Positions 25,515 through 34,501 of a stretch of 64,000 nt of DNA are shown in pieces. The first letter of the stretch is position 1, and each line of letters starts with the position of its first letter. The stretch covers positions 5,035,001-5,099,000 of the forward strand of contig NZ_CP039690.1 in assembly GCF_005144885.1 (NCBI RefSeq), given 5' to 3'. Source of the stretch: Phreatobacter stygius. GTDB taxonomy: Bacteria; Pseudomonadota; Alphaproteobacteria; Rhizobiales; Phreatobacteraceae. The notes beneath the pieces are model-generated. The model saw nothing but the letters and a program-made list of their open reading frames with translations. It had not been told where the DNA came from and searched no databases. Made by a program: the position numbers and the translations under genes.

Positions 25515-26540
25515 TCAGATCGTGTGCAAGACCACCGCAGCGTCGGTCTCGATGCTCCGCTCGATGGTGAGGCAGATCGCGACCGCGGCGCGCGCGGCGG
25601 CAAGCGGCATGACCAGCTGGCCGGTGCGGAACCCGTCCAGCGCCCGGCGGATATTCTCCTCCAGCTCGAAGATCTCGCCGGAGCGTGGGATGGCCACCGG
25701 CTCCGCCGCTTCGGCGCCGCGCCGGCATACCGCGAGCGCGAAGCCGGGTGTCGCCGTGCGGTCGCTGACACCGGCCCACCAGGTGCGGACGGCACCGGCA
25801 TCACCGGCGATCTCCAGGAGCGTGTGATGTTCGAAGCCGGCGAGGCATTGGGTAACGAGCGCGGTCGAGCCGTCGGCCCAGCGCAGCATCACCGAGACGG
25901 TATCGGCGAGACCGCCGGCCGACGAGGCGAACGCTTGCAGCGACACCGGCTGGCCGTTCTCCGCGCCATACCAGAGCACCAGGTCGACGAAATGCACGAG
26001 CTCTTCCAGGATCCAGGAGCCGACCCTTTGGCGGTCGTGGCGCCAGCCGCCGGAGCCGAGCCGGAACGGCTTGCGGAACAGCGAGAAATGCTGGTGCCGC
26101 ACCTGGCCGATCTCGCCGGCTGCGATGATCTCGCGGACCTTGCCCCACTGATGCGAGACGCGCAGCTCGTGATTGACCGCGACATGCCGGCCGGCCGCGG
26201 CCGAAGCCGCCAGCACCTGGTCGCATTCGGCCAAGGTGACGCCGAGCGGTTTTTCCAGGATGACATGGGCGCCGGCCTCGAGCGCGGCCATCGCGAAACC
26301 GGCGTGGCGGTCGTTCGGCACCGCGACCGTCACCGCGTCGAAGCCGCCGGCCGCCAGCATGGCGTCGTAGCTGCGGAAACGGGGGACATCGGGCAGCGCC
26401 TCGGCCGCCGCGCGTTCGGAGCTCTCGCCATGGCAGAACACCGCGGTCAGCCTGGCATCGTCGATCGCGGCGATCGCGCGGGCATGCATCTGGCCCCAGG
26501 CGCCGAAACCCGCCAAGCCGATCTTGGTGATCTCAGCCAT
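25515..26540 (-). CDS. Gfo/Idh/MocA-family oxidoreductase
   Basis: 341 aa. Rossmann start KIGLAGFGAWGQMHARA and the family motif VILEKPLGV are clear, with a C-terminal alpha/beta domain. NAD(P)-dependent oxidation of a sugar or cyclitol hydroxyl is typical. The start overlaps the end of the ABC ATPase gene by eight bases, so it is the last gene of an operon with the ATPase and HpcH aldolase. Confidence 0.85.
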   Translation of the reverse strand: MAEITKIGLAGFGAWGQMHARAIAAIDDARLTAVFCHGESSERAAAEALPDVPRFRSYDAMLAAGGFDAVTVAVPNDRHAGFAMAALEAGAHVILEKPLGVTLAECDQVLAASAAAGRHVAVNHELRVSHQWGKVREIIAAGEIGQVRHQHFSLFRKPFRLGSGGWRHDRQRVGSWILEELVHFVDLVLWYGAENGQPVSLQAFASSAGGLADTVSVMLRWADGSTALVTQCLAGFEHHTLLEIAGDAGAVRTWWAGVSDRTATPGFALAVCRRGAEAAEPVAIPRSGEIFELEENIRRALDGFRTGQLVMPLAAARAAVAICLTIERSIETDAAVVLHTI

Positions 26541-27630
26541 GGGCCTGCGGCGCTCCGATCGCCCGGCCGGTCGCGGTGTCGAACAGGTGCATGCGATCGA
26601 GATTGAAGCGCAGTTTCAGGTTTTCGCCGGGCTTCGGACGCACCTCGGGACGGACACGCGCCGCCACCGGATGGCCGGCGACGCTGGTGAACACCAGCGT
26701 GTCGGCGCCGAGCGGCTCGACCACCTCGACCTGTGCCGGCACGTCGAGGCGGCCCGCGGGTGTCTCGCCCTCGGCGACTTCGACGTCTTCGGGCCGCATG
26801 CCGAAGGTGAGATCGTCGGCCGCCGGCTTGCGGTCCGCCGGCAGGGGCGCCTCGGCCGCGCCGCCGGCGAGCTTGAGCATGGCGCCTGATGTCAGCTGGG
26901 CCGGAATCAGGTTCATCGTCGGCGCGCCGATGAAGCCCGCGACGAACAGGCTGGCCGGCGCGTGATAGACCTCGTCCGGCGTGCCGGTCTGCTCGATATG
27001 GCCGCCGTTCATCACCACCACCCGGTCGGCCAGCGTCATCGCTTCGACCTGGTCGTGGGTGACATAGACGGTGGTGACGCCGAGCCGCTGGTGCAGCTTC
27101 TTCATCTCCACCCGCATCGAGCCGCGCAGCTTGGCGTCGAGATTGGACAGGGGCTCGTCGAACAGGAAGACCTGGGGTTTGCGCACGATGGCGCGGCCCA
27201 TGGCGACGCGCTGGCGCTGGCCGCCGGACAATTGTTTCGGCCGGCGTTGCAAATAGGGTTCGAGGCCGAGAACCGCGGCGGCGTCGCGCACCCGCACGTC
27301 GATGTCGCGCTTGGCGACGCCCCGGTAGCGCAGCGAGAAGGCCATGTTCTCGTAGACCGACATATGCGGGTAGAGGGCATAGTCCTGGAACACCATGGCG
27401 ATGTCGCGGTCGCGTGGCTCGATCTCGTTGACCACCCGGTTGTCGATCAGGATGTCGCCCGCGCTGATGTCCTCGAGACCGGCCAGCATGCGCAGCGTCG
27501 TCGACTTGCCGCAGCCTGATGGCCCGACCAGCACGATGAATTCGCCGTCATGGATCGCAAGATCGATGCCGTGGACGATTTCCAGCGTGCCGTAGCGTTT
27601 GGTCAGCTTGCGGAATTCAACCGTCGCCAT
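26533..27630 (-). CDS. Sugar ABC transporter ATPase (UgpC/MalK type)
   Basis: 365 aa. Walker A GPSGCGKST, signature [19 protein letters not shown], Walker B VFLFDEPLSNLD, and a C-terminal TOBE region are the CUT1 ATPase pattern. The ATG at 27630 starts MATVEFRKLTKRYG; upstream codons are not conserved. No permease lies in this operon. The CUT1 importer at 33223-36263 has no ATPase of its own, so this is its likely motor. Five bases from the HpcH stop. Confidence 0.9.
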   Translation of the reverse strand: MATVEFRKLTKRYGTLEIVHGIDLAIHDGEFIVLVGPSGCGKSTTLRMLAGLEDISAGDILIDNRVVNEIEPRDRDIAMVFQDYALYPHMSVYENMAFSLRYRGVAKRDIDVRVRDAAAVLGLEPYLQRRPKQLSGGQRQRVAMGRAIVRKPQVFLFDEPLSNLDAKLRGSMRVEMKKLHQRLGVTTVYVTHDQVEAMTLADRVVVMNGGHIEQTGTPDEVYHAPASLFVAGFIGAPTMNLIPAQLTSGAMLKLAGGAAEAPLPADRKPAADDLTFGMRPEDVEVAEGETPAGRLDVPAQVEVVEPLGADTLVFTSVAGHPVAARVRPEVRPKPGENLKLRFNLDRMHLFDTATGRAIGAPQAHG

Positions 27631-27635
27631 GGGCT

Positions 27636-28442
27636 TCAGGCCTTTCCCGTCCCGGCCGCTTCGGCCACCGCGCGGAAACGCACCGCGCCGGCATCGGCAT
27701 TGCGAAACAGGATGGCGCAATCATTGGCCACCGAAACGAAATCGAAGCCGGAGCGGATGTGCCGCTCGGAGATCTCGTCGTTCGGTGCGAGCACGCCGAC
27801 CGCCTTGCCGGTCGGCCGGCAGCGCTTCAAGCCCCGTTCGATCGCGGCCGTCACCTCCGGATGCGCGGCTTCGCCTGGCTTGCCCATGCTGGCCGCGAGA
27901 TCACCGGGGCCGAAGAACACCGCCGAGACGCCATCGACCCGGGCGATCTCCTCGCAGGCCTCGAGCGCGGCCATGGTCTCGATCTGGACGATCAGGAAGA
28001 TCTCGTCATTGGCCCGCGCCACATAGTCCTTGAACCGGCCATAGCGGCTCGCCCGGTGCATGGCGGCGACGCCGCGCTGGCCCTTGGGCGGATACATCAT
28101 GGCATCGACCGCGGCCCGGGCTTCATCGGCGCTCTGCACATAGGGCAGCATGATGGTCGAGAGGCCGGCATCGAGATGTTGCTTCAGCAATGCCGGATCG
28201 TTCCAGACGAGCCGCAGGATCGGCACGGCGGGCGTCGCGGCGAGCGCGCGCGAATGGTCCATCGCGTCATGCAGCGAGACCGGAGAGTGCTCGCCGTCGA
28301 TCAGGATCCAGTCATAACCCGACCAGCCGAGCCCCTCGGTGGCATTCACCGAGTTGAGCATGGACCAGATGCCGATCAGCGGCCGGCCCTGGCCGAGCGC
28401 GGCGCGAAACGGGTTCTTCGGCGTGGAATGGATGTCGGGCAT
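27636..28442 (-). CDS. HpcH/HpaI-family aldolase
   Basis: 268 aa. GYDWILIDGEHSPVSL (catalytic His), QIETMAALEACEEIA (metal Glu) and FFGPGDLAASMGKPGE (metal Asp) are the class II pyruvate aldolase signature. Such enzymes cleave 2-keto-3-deoxy sugar acids to pyruvate and an aldehyde. It is the first gene of the operon with an ABC ATPase and an oxidoreductase. The dehydratases at 30464 and 48876 could supply its substrate. Confidence 0.85.
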   Translation of the reverse strand: MPDIHSTPKNPFRAALGQGRPLIGIWSMLNSVNATEGLGWSGYDWILIDGEHSPVSLHDAMDHSRALAATPAVPILRLVWNDPALLKQHLDAGLSTIMLPYVQSADEARAAVDAMMYPPKGQRGVAAMHRASRYGRFKDYVARANDEIFLIVQIETMAALEACEEIARVDGVSAVFFGPGDLAASMGKPGEAAHPEVTAAIERGLKRCRPTGKAVGVLAPNDEISERHIRSGFDFVSVANDCAILFRNADAGAVRFRAVAEAAGTGKA

Positions 28443-28596
28443 GCGGCCTCCCTGGCACGCGCCGGGTGGCTCTTGAGCGGCTGCCTCAGCGTCGCATCAC
28501 GATAGGTGGGTGCGCGAAGTTTGCCAAGGAAATTCCACCAGAAGAAAATGAGTTGCGGAGAGTGAAACTTTGGAATGGTGGAGAGCGCGCCGAATT

Positions 28597-28663
28597 GACC
28601 CTCTCCCGCGGGACAGGGTTTGCGCGAAGCCTTTGGCATCATGCCCCATTCGCCACTCACCCC
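28597..28663. repeat. Degenerate REP-like hairpin plus GCGAATGG-type repeat
   Basis: GACCCTCTCCC-GCG-GGACAGGGTT is a decayed A hairpin. CCCATTCGCCACTCACC (28646-28662) is the octamer-type repeat and includes the stop codon of the epimerase at 28657. They fill the 214-base gap between the epimerase and HpcH genes. Confidence 0.6.
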
Positions 28664-29532
28664 GCATCCACCTCTCGGTACACAAAATCGACCCCATGTC
28701 CGGCCTTCGCCCCGGGCGCCAGCAGGCGCATGCCGGGTTTGTCGACGAGTTCGCCGCTATAACCTTGCGGGTCACCATGACCGGTCCAGACCTCCATCGA
28801 CACGAAAGGCGCGCCCGGTTTGGCCCAGAGCGCCAGATGCGGAAAATCGTCGGCCTCCAGCGCGATGCTCGGGCCCTTGTCGCCGGCAACCAGGCGGAAC
28901 GAGCGGCTGTTGGCGTCGAGAAAACAGAGCGCGTCCGCCGCGAACAGGTCATCGGTGAGTTTCAGCCTGCGCCCGTCGAGCGGCACCGGGCGCCTGGCCG
29001 GTGAAATCAGGCCGCCCGGCGCGATGACCGGCACCTCGGGGTTTTCCGGCTTTTCGAACAGGATGGCATGGTCGGCCCGATCGAGGCCGGCCAGCGGCCA
29101 GCGAAAGGCCGGGTGCAACCCGAGTGCATAGGGCAGGGCGCGCGCGCCCGGGTTCGTCACCTCGAAACGCACGGCGAGCCTGGCCTCCTCGAGCCGGTAG
29201 GCGATCCGCAGATGGAACGGATAAGGATAGACCTCGCGGGTCGCGGCATTGTCGGTCAAGACCAGGCTGACATTGGCGCGGTTGTGAGCTTCGAGGGTGA
29301 ATTCGCTCGTGGCGGCGAAGCCGTGCACGCCCATCGGCCGCACCTTGCCGTCGGCGCGGATCACGCCCTGGTTGGCCCAGCCGACGATCGGGAACAGCAC
29401 CGGCGACGATTTGGCCCACCAGGCGGGGTCGCGCGTCCACAGCAGGTCGCGACCACCGGCGTGCCAGGCGTGCAGCTCGGCGCCGGTCGTCGCGATGGTG
29501 GCGCGCGCCGGTCCGTTCTCAAGCTCGATCAT
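28657..29532 (-). CDS. Aldose 1-epimerase family protein
   Basis: 291 aa, galactose-mutarotase fold. GAELHAWHAGGRDLLWTRDPAWW, FPIVGWANQG, MGVHGFAATSEF and GLHPAFRWPL carry the paired catalytic histidines expected in the LacX/YeaD-like branch. It interconverts anomers of an aldose or sugar derivative. Twelve bases after the IclR stop, so the two are likely one transcript. Confidence 0.85.
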   Translation of the reverse strand: MIELENGPARATIATTGAELHAWHAGGRDLLWTRDPAWWAKSSPVLFPIVGWANQGVIRADGKVRPMGVHGFAATSEFTLEAHNRANVSLVLTDNAATREVYPYPFHLRIAYRLEEARLAVRFEVTNPGARALPYALGLHPAFRWPLAGLDRADHAILFEKPENPEVPVIAPGGLISPARRPVPLDGRRLKLTDDLFAADALCFLDANSRSFRLVAGDKGPSIALEADDFPHLALWAKPGAPFVSMEVWTGHGDPQGYSGELVDKPGMRLLAPGAKAGHGVDFVYREVDAG

Positions 29533-29544
29533 GCCCTGATATCC

Positions 29545-30378
29545 TCAACGGGTTGCGCCCGGCGTCCAGCCGATGCGTTCGGAAATCCGCTCGGCAGTGG
29601 CGCGAGCCTGGCGCGTCAGCTCGGCGAAGCGCGCCGATTTGGCCGATTGGCCGAAGCTCGAAATGCTCAGTCCCGCCACCACCTGGCCGTCGGCGCCACG
29701 GATCGGCGCCGCCACGCAGGTGACCAGCTGGTTGAACTCGCCGAGGTCGAAAGCATGGCCCTCGCGGCGCACCTTGGCCAGCGCCTTGTGCAGCGCTTCG
29801 GCCGTGGTGATGGTGCTTGCGGTATAACGTGTCAGCCCGGCCTCCGCGATGATGGCGTCGACCGCTGTCGGGTCGCGCCAGGCCGCCAGGACCTTGCCGA
29901 GCGCGGTGCAATGGATCGGCCGTCTGGTGCCGATCTGGGTGTTGATGCGCAGGGGCGCGTCGAGCGGCTCGACCTTGGCGATATAGACGATGCTGTTGTC
30001 CGGCAGGATGGCCATCTGCACCGTCTCGTTGGTCAGCTTGACCGCTTCTTCCATCAGGGGGCGCGCGATCTCGGCGAGATCCTGCTCGGCGATGGCGCGC
30101 GACTTGATATCGAGAAAGACCGGTCCCGGCCGCCAGCCTTTGCCGCCGGGGCCGCTCGCGACGAAGCCGCCCTGTTCCAGCGTCCTGAGGAAACGCAGCA
30201 CGGTCGACTTGTGCAGGTCGATGCTCTGGCTGAGTTCGGTCAACGTCACGTAACCGGGGCTCGAGCCGAGCGCCCGCAGGATCTTCATGGTGCGCTCGAT
30301 GGCGCGCACCGGCGAGGCCGCGATGGCTTCGGGCCTGGCCTTGTCGGCGGTCCTGGACGTGAGCGCAGCCGTCGGCAT
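29545..30378 (-). CDS. IclR-family regulator
   Basis: 277 aa. The winged helix (AIERTMKILRALGSSPGYVTLTELSQSIDLHKSTVLRFLRTLEQ, about 26-70) is followed by an effector domain with TALGKVLAAW and VAAPIRGADGQVVAGLSIS. It is divergent from the enolase-superfamily gene at 30464 and heads the epimerase transcript; both are likely targets. Confidence 0.92.
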   Translation of the reverse strand: MPTAALTSRTADKARPEAIAASPVRAIERTMKILRALGSSPGYVTLTELSQSIDLHKSTVLRFLRTLEQGGFVASGPGGKGWRPGPVFLDIKSRAIAEQDLAEIARPLMEEAVKLTNETVQMAILPDNSIVYIAKVEPLDAPLRINTQIGTRRPIHCTALGKVLAAWRDPTAVDAIIAEAGLTRYTASTITTAEALHKALAKVRREGHAFDLGEFNQLVTCVAAPIRGADGQVVAGLSISSFGQSAKSARFAELTRQARATAERISERIGWTPGATR

Positions 30379-30444
30379 GATCGGGATGCCTTCTGATGAT
30401 CGGCCTGTTGCCCTTATGGCAGGCTCGGCTATTCCTAAGCGCCG

Positions 30445-30459
30445 TGAAACTGGATTTCA
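30445..30459. promoter_or_regulatory. Possible IclR operator
   Basis: TGAAA-CTGGA-TTTCA, a 15-bp dyad five bases before the enolase-superfamily start and 67 bases from the IclR start. Size and AT-rich arms fit IclR-type sites. A repressor bound here would cover the ribosome-site region of the downstream gene. Confidence 0.4.
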
Positions 30460-30463
30460 ACAG

Positions 30464-31621
30464 ATGACATCGTTGATCACATCTGAACCGGCAAGCCCTG
30501 GCGCCGACATCAGCATCGTCACGGTCGAGGCGCTGGCCTTGCGCGCGGCGATCGCCGTGCCGGTCAAGACCTCGTTCGGCGTCATGACCGATCGCCCCGC
30601 CGTCTTCTTGAGGGTGCGCGATCAGGCCGGCGCCGAAGGCTTCGGCGAGGTCTGGTGCAATTTTCCATCCGTCGGCGCCGAGCACCGGGCGCGCCTGGCG
30701 CTCTCGGTGATCGGCCCGGCCCTGGTCGCGCTCGGGCCGCTCGCCGCCGGCCAGGTCTTCGACCGCCTGATGAGCCGCCTCCATATCCTGGCGATCCAGT
30801 CGGGCGAATGGGGGCCCATCCGCCAGGTGGCCGCCGGCCTCGACATGGCCTGCCATGACCTCGCGGCGCGCAAGGCCGGCTTGCCGCTCTGGCGTCATCT
30901 CGGCGGGCTGAGCGGCCGCATCCGCGCCTATGCCAGCGGCATCGGGCCCGAGCATCCGGCGGATGTGATCGCGCGCGAGCGCAGCCACGGCCACACCGCC
31001 TTCAAGCTCAAGGTGGGCTTCGGCGAGATGACCGACCGGCGGTCGCTGGAGGCGGCGCGCCGGACGCTCGGCGACGCCGCGACCTTGATGATCGATGCCA
31101 ATCAGGGCTGGACCGCGCCGGAAGCGGCGCGGCTCGGGGCGGACCTTGCGCGCGCCTATGGTCTCGCCTGGATCGAGGAGCCGATCGCCGCCGACCGGCC
31201 ATCGGCCGAATGGCTGGAGGTCGCGGGCCGCATCGGCACGGCGCTGGCGGCGGGCGAGAACATGAATGCCATGGCCGAGTTCGACGCCGCCATCGGCTCC
31301 GGCTGTTTCGGGGTCCTGCAGCCGGACGCGGCGAAATGGGGCGGGGTTTCCGGTTGCCTTGCCGTGGCGAAGCGGGCGCTGGCCGCCGGCATCAGCTATT
31401 GCCCGCATTATCTTGGTGGCGGCATCGGCCTGATGGCCTCGGCGCATCTGCTGGCCGCGGCCGGCGGGCCGGGCCTGCTCGAGATCGACAGCAATCCCAA
31501 TCCCTGGCGCGACCGGCTGGCGGGAGAGGCGCTGAAGGTGGAAGCGGGGTTGGTGACGCTGTCCGAGGCCCCGGGGCTTGGCATCGATGTCGATTGGGAT
31601 CGGCTGGCAAGGGGCGGGTGA
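30464..31621 (+). CDS. Mandelate racemase/muconate-lactonizing enzyme family dehydratase
   Basis: 385 aa enolase-superfamily protein. The catalytic Lys pair is in FKLKVG; the metal ligands lie in MIDANQG, WIEEP and AGENMN; the Asp/His pair follows as LQPDAAKWGG and YCPHYLGGGIG. This is the mandelate-racemase subgroup, mostly sugar-acid dehydratases. The ATG at 30464 gives the family length; the frame is open upstream over the IclR gene but not conserved. Probably forms a 2-keto-3-deoxy acid for the HpcH aldolase. Confidence 0.85.
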   Translation: MTSLITSEPASPGADISIVTVEALALRAAIAVPVKTSFGVMTDRPAVFLRVRDQAGAEGFGEVWCNFPSVGAEHRARLALSVIGPALVALGPLAAGQVFDRLMSRLHILAIQSGEWGPIRQVAAGLDMACHDLAARKAGLPLWRHLGGLSGRIRAYASGIGPEHPADVIARERSHGHTAFKLKVGFGEMTDRRSLEAARRTLGDAATLMIDANQGWTAPEAARLGADLARAYGLAWIEEPIAADRPSAEWLEVAGRIGTALAAGENMNAMAEFDAAIGSGCFGVLQPDAAKWGGVSGCLAVAKRALAAGISYCPHYLGGGIGLMASAHLLAAAGGPGLLEIDSNPNPWRDRLAGEALKVEAGLVTLSEAPGLGIDVDWDRLARGG

Positions 31622-31657
31622 GGCACTGAGGGCGAAGAGAAAAACGCTGTTGAATCA

Positions 31658-31860
31658 AACCTCTCCCGGAGGGAGAGGGTGCCGGCGTAGCCGGCGGGTG
31701 AGGGTCGTAAGCTCCAAGAACTATCGATCGTGTTCGTCGGGCATGCCGCCCTCTCCTGATATGGACGTCCCCTCATCCGGCGGCTCATAGCATCGAGCGA
31801 ACGCGAGATGCGTTCGCATCTCGCTATGCGCCGCCACCTTCTCCCCATGGGAGAAGGTCA
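31658..31860. repeat. Inverted pair of REP-like elements, one with an enlarged stem
   Basis: Unit 1: CCTCTCCC-GGA-GGGAGAGG (31660-31678), then GCCGGC-GTA-GCCGGC (31681-31695) and a GGGTGAGGGT tail. Unit 2 is inverted: CCCCTCATCC (31769 on), an enlarged B stem, and ACCTTCTCCC-CAT-GGGAGAAGGT (31836-31858). The enlarged stem (about 31779-31835) contains the palindromic CGAGATGCG-TT-CGCATCTCG. It lies between convergent genes. Confidence 0.75.
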
Positions 31861-31864
31861 TTTC

Positions 31865-31912
31865 ATGATGCGTTTCGCATCATCCCCATTCGCTATTCGC
31901 CACTCGCCCTCA
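31865..31912 (-). terminator. 3' hairpin and GCGAATGG-type repeat after LacI gene
   Basis: ATGATGCG-TTT-CGCATCAT (31865-31883) is a perfect 8-bp hairpin. Directly next to it, CCCCATTCGCTATTCGCC runs into the LacI stop codon. No U-tract is present, so it is a 3'-end hairpin rather than a textbook terminator. Confidence 0.45.
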
Positions 31913-32953
31913 CGTACTGCCGCGCACCACCAGGTCGAAGCCGAGATCGACGACCCGGTCGCCGGCTTCGCCGCCGGCCAGCCGCTTCAGCAGGATTTCG
32001 ATCGTCTGCTGGCCGATCTCGCGCCGGGGTGGCCGGACCGTGGTCAGCCTTGGTTCGCTCGCCGCGCCGAATTCGAGATCGCCGAAGCCGCAGAGCTTCA
32101 ACCGCCGGGGAATGGCAAGGCCTTGCCGCTGCGCTTCGAACAGCACGCCAAGCGCCAATGTGTCATTGGTGGCGAACACCGCATCGACATCCGGATGCCG
32201 GGCGATGAGGTCGGCAAAGGCCCTGGCACCGCCAACCGTGCTGGCCCGTTCCGCCACGGTGACCTCGGCGGGGGCCGGGAAGCCGGCGGCCAGCGCGGCT
32301 TCGACAAAGCCGGCGTGCCGCTCCACCGCCCGGTAGTCGCGGTCCATCATGGCGCCGATGAAACCCAGGCGTTTTGCCCCGCGCGCCTTGAAATGGTCGA
32401 TGACGATCCGGCCCGCCGCACGCTGGGAAAAGCCGATGATCGTATCGATCGGATGGTCGGTCAGTTCCCAGGTCTCGATGACAGGGATCTCCGCCTCGAT
32501 CAGCGCCCTGATCGTGTTGCGCGTGTGCCGCCGCCCGGTCAGCACCATGGCCGCCGGCGACCAGGCCAGGAAGGAGGCGACCAGCCGCTCCTCGTTGGCT
32601 TCGGAATGGTCGCTATTGCCCAGCATCAATTGATAGTCGGTGCCCTTCAAGGCCTGTTCCATGGCCTCGACGGTCGCGGCAAAGAACGAATTGACGATCG
32701 AGGGAATGATCACGCCGATGGTCATGCTGCGGGCGCTGGCAAGCGCACCGGCCATCAGGTTGCGCCGGTAGGACAGCCGCTCCACCGCCTCCTGGACCCG
32801 CGCCCTGACGGCCGGCGAGACCAGGTCCGGCTGGCGCAAGGCCCGCGACACGGTGGCCGTCGACACGCCGGCGAGCCGGGCGACATCGGCCATGCGCGAG
32901 CGCGCCGAATTGAGCCGCTCGCGTATATGAGGCGATCCGCTCTCCATCACCAC
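31910..32953 (-). CDS. LacI-family repressor of sugar-acid genes
   Basis: 347 aa. The DNA-binding part (MADVARLAGVSTATVSRALRQPDLVSPAVRARV, about residues 21-53) includes the hinge helix; the ligand domain resembles GntR/PurR-type LacI proteins. Residues before the helix are extra, and an ATG at residue 3 or 21 could also serve. A matching operator lies over its own promoter (33021), another before the importer at 33223 and a third before the 48-kb operons. Confidence 0.9.
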   Translation of the reverse strand: MVMESGSPHIRERLNSARSRMADVARLAGVSTATVSRALRQPDLVSPAVRARVQEAVERLSYRRNLMAGALASARSMTIGVIIPSIVNSFFAATVEAMEQALKGTDYQLMLGNSDHSEANEERLVASFLAWSPAAMVLTGRRHTRNTIRALIEAEIPVIETWELTDHPIDTIIGFSQRAAGRIVIDHFKARGAKRLGFIGAMMDRDYRAVERHAGFVEAALAAGFPAPAEVTVAERASTVGGARAFADLIARHPDVDAVFATNDTLALGVLFEAQRQGLAIPRRLKLCGFGDLEFGAASEPRLTTVRPPRREIGQQTIEILLKRLAGGEAGDRVVDLGFDLVVRGST

Positions 32954-33020
32954 CTGATATCCCTTGCCCTGCCGGCCGCATGCCGCGCCGGCCGCGAAAC
33001 CGAGCGCCCGGTTGCACCAG

Positions 33021-33047
33021 ATGATACCGCTTGCACGGGACTGTCAA
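33021..33047 (-). promoter_or_regulatory. LacI operator 1 with autoregulated promoter
   Basis: Read on the plus strand the operator (33021-33036) is ATGATACCGCTTGCAC. On the minus strand TTGACA (33047-33042), a 15-base spacer and TATCAT (33026-33021) form a promoter for the LacI gene, with the -10 box being the end of the operator. It differs from operator 3 at two of 16 positions. Confidence 0.65.
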
Positions 33048-33108
33048 TGCGCAAGCCAGAGTTGAAAACAGCTGTCTTGATGGATTCCATTGCGCTCCCG
33101 TCCAGTGC

Positions 33109-33136
33109 TTGACCCCATCAATGTAAACGCTATCAT
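33109..33136 (+). promoter_or_regulatory. LacI operator 2 and ABC operon promoter
   Basis: TTGACC (33109-33114), a 16-base spacer and TATCAT (33131-33136) form a good sigma-70 promoter. The operator ATGTAAACGCTATCAT (33121-33136) overlaps spacer and -10 box. Its reverse complement, ATGATAGCGTTTACAT, matches operator 3 at 14 of 16 positions. It lies 86 bases before the binding-protein start. Confidence 0.7.
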
Positions 33137-33222
33137 TTGCCTTGTGACCGCGGCCGATTGATCCGGCCACGCCGCCAAGCCCGGCGCAAAAGCGTCCCAG
33201 AGGGCAGACCAGGGAGGATGAG

Positions 33223-34473
33223 ATGGACCGCAGGACAATCGTCAAGGCGGGCGCGGTGCTGGCCGGAAGCCTCGGCCTGCCGGCCTATCTGAGGGCCCAG
33301 ACCAGCCGCAAGCTGAGCATCCTGACCTGGAACATCTCGGACCAGGAGGCGCTGTTCCGCGAGGAGTTCACCGATTTCCAGAAGCTCAATCCGGGCGTCG
33401 AGATCGAATGGCTGGACAAGAAGGGGCCGGAACTGCCGGCCTTTTATCAGACCCAGCTGGTGGCCGGCACCGCGCCTGATATCGTCGACCTGCAAGGCGC
33501 GATCTGGGTCGAATGGGCCGCCAATGGCGCGCTGCTCGATCTGACCCCTTACCTCGCCAGGGACCCGGAGGTCGCCAAGCTCTACAATCCGGATTACCTC
33601 CAGGGTTTTGCCTATAACGGCAAGACCTTCGTCATTCCCTTCTATGTCGCCAAGACGTTGCTCTACTACAACAAGATCATGTTCAAGGAGGCTGGCCTGT
33701 CGGGGCCGCCGACCTCTTTCGACGAGATTCTGAGCTTCTCGCAGGCCATGGCCAAGGGCGAAAAGACCGGTTTCCTGACGCTGAATTTCGACTGGCTCTA
33801 TTGGCCGCTGTTCAAGATGAACGGTGTCGAGCTGTTGAAGCCGGACCTGAAGACCCCGGCCGTCAATACGCCGGAGACCGCGGCGATGCTCGACAAGCTG
33901 GCCAAGGCGACCCAGTCGGGCGCGATCAACAAGGTCGCCTGGACCGGCCGCTGGGTCGAGCCGAACGGCGCCTTCGCCGCCGGCAATGTCGGCATGCTGC
34001 AAGCCCATTCCGCCTCCTATTTTTTCGTCAAGGGGCAGGGCCCCTGGGTCAATGGCGACACGCTGGGCGCGGTCCAGGCGCCGGGCAATTGGTCGACGCC
34101 GACCAATCACGGCCTGGCCGTGTCGAAGACCTCGAAGCACCCGGAGCTTGCCTTCGCCCTGGTCAAACATATGACCGGCAACAAATGGGCGACCGAGTTT
34201 TCCACCCGCCGGCGCATCCTCACCGGCAATGTCGCGGCCGACGCCGCCGGCCTCGCCAAGGTCAAGGCCGAGGATCCGCTCGCCCATGCGGTGCTCGAGA
34301 CCCAGCTCGCCCATACCGACAAGATGACCGGCAACTGGCCGCTGCCCAATGATGCCCAGGTGAAGGACGCCTTCTGGCCGGAGATCCAGAACGCGCTGCT
34401 CGGCCGCAAGGACGCCAAGACCGCGCTGAACGATGCCGAACGCGCGGTCGTCCGTGTCATGCGGCGGTCGTGA
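33223..34473 (+). CDS. Sugar ABC transporter substrate-binding protein
   Basis: 416 aa family-1 (CUT1) binding protein. A twin-arginine-like signal (MDRRTIVKAGAVLAG) is cut near LRAQTSRK. ILTWNISDQEALFREEFTDFQ and YQTQLVAGTAPDIVDLQG match the fold. GGAGG sits upstream (GGGAGGATGAG before the ATG). First gene of the importer operon and placed behind LacI operator 2. Ligand probably a sugar or sugar acid. Confidence 0.9.
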   Translation: MDRRTIVKAGAVLAGSLGLPAYLRAQTSRKLSILTWNISDQEALFREEFTDFQKLNPGVEIEWLDKKGPELPAFYQTQLVAGTAPDIVDLQGAIWVEWAANGALLDLTPYLARDPEVAKLYNPDYLQGFAYNGKTFVIPFYVAKTLLYYNKIMFKEAGLSGPPTSFDEILSFSQAMAKGEKTGFLTLNFDWLYWPLFKMNGVELLKPDLKTPAVNTPETAAMLDKLAKATQSGAINKVAWTGRWVEPNGAFAAGNVGMLQAHSASYFFVKGQGPWVNGDTLGAVQAPGNWSTPTNHGLAVSKTSKHPELAFALVKHMTGNKWATEFSTRRRILTGNVAADAAGLAKVKAEDPLAHAVLETQLAHTDKMTGNWPLPNDAQVKDAFWPEIQNALLGRKDAKTALNDAERAVVRVMRRS

Positions 34474-34501
34474 GGGCAGTGCTCAGCCAAGAGGCGACGA
34501 C

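Noticed and set aside
29519-31447. Very long antisense open frame (642 codons) over the IclR and enolase-superfamily genes
   Set aside because: It is the mirror of well-recognised proteins in GC-rich DNA and shows no family motif; the known genes on the other frames explain the region.
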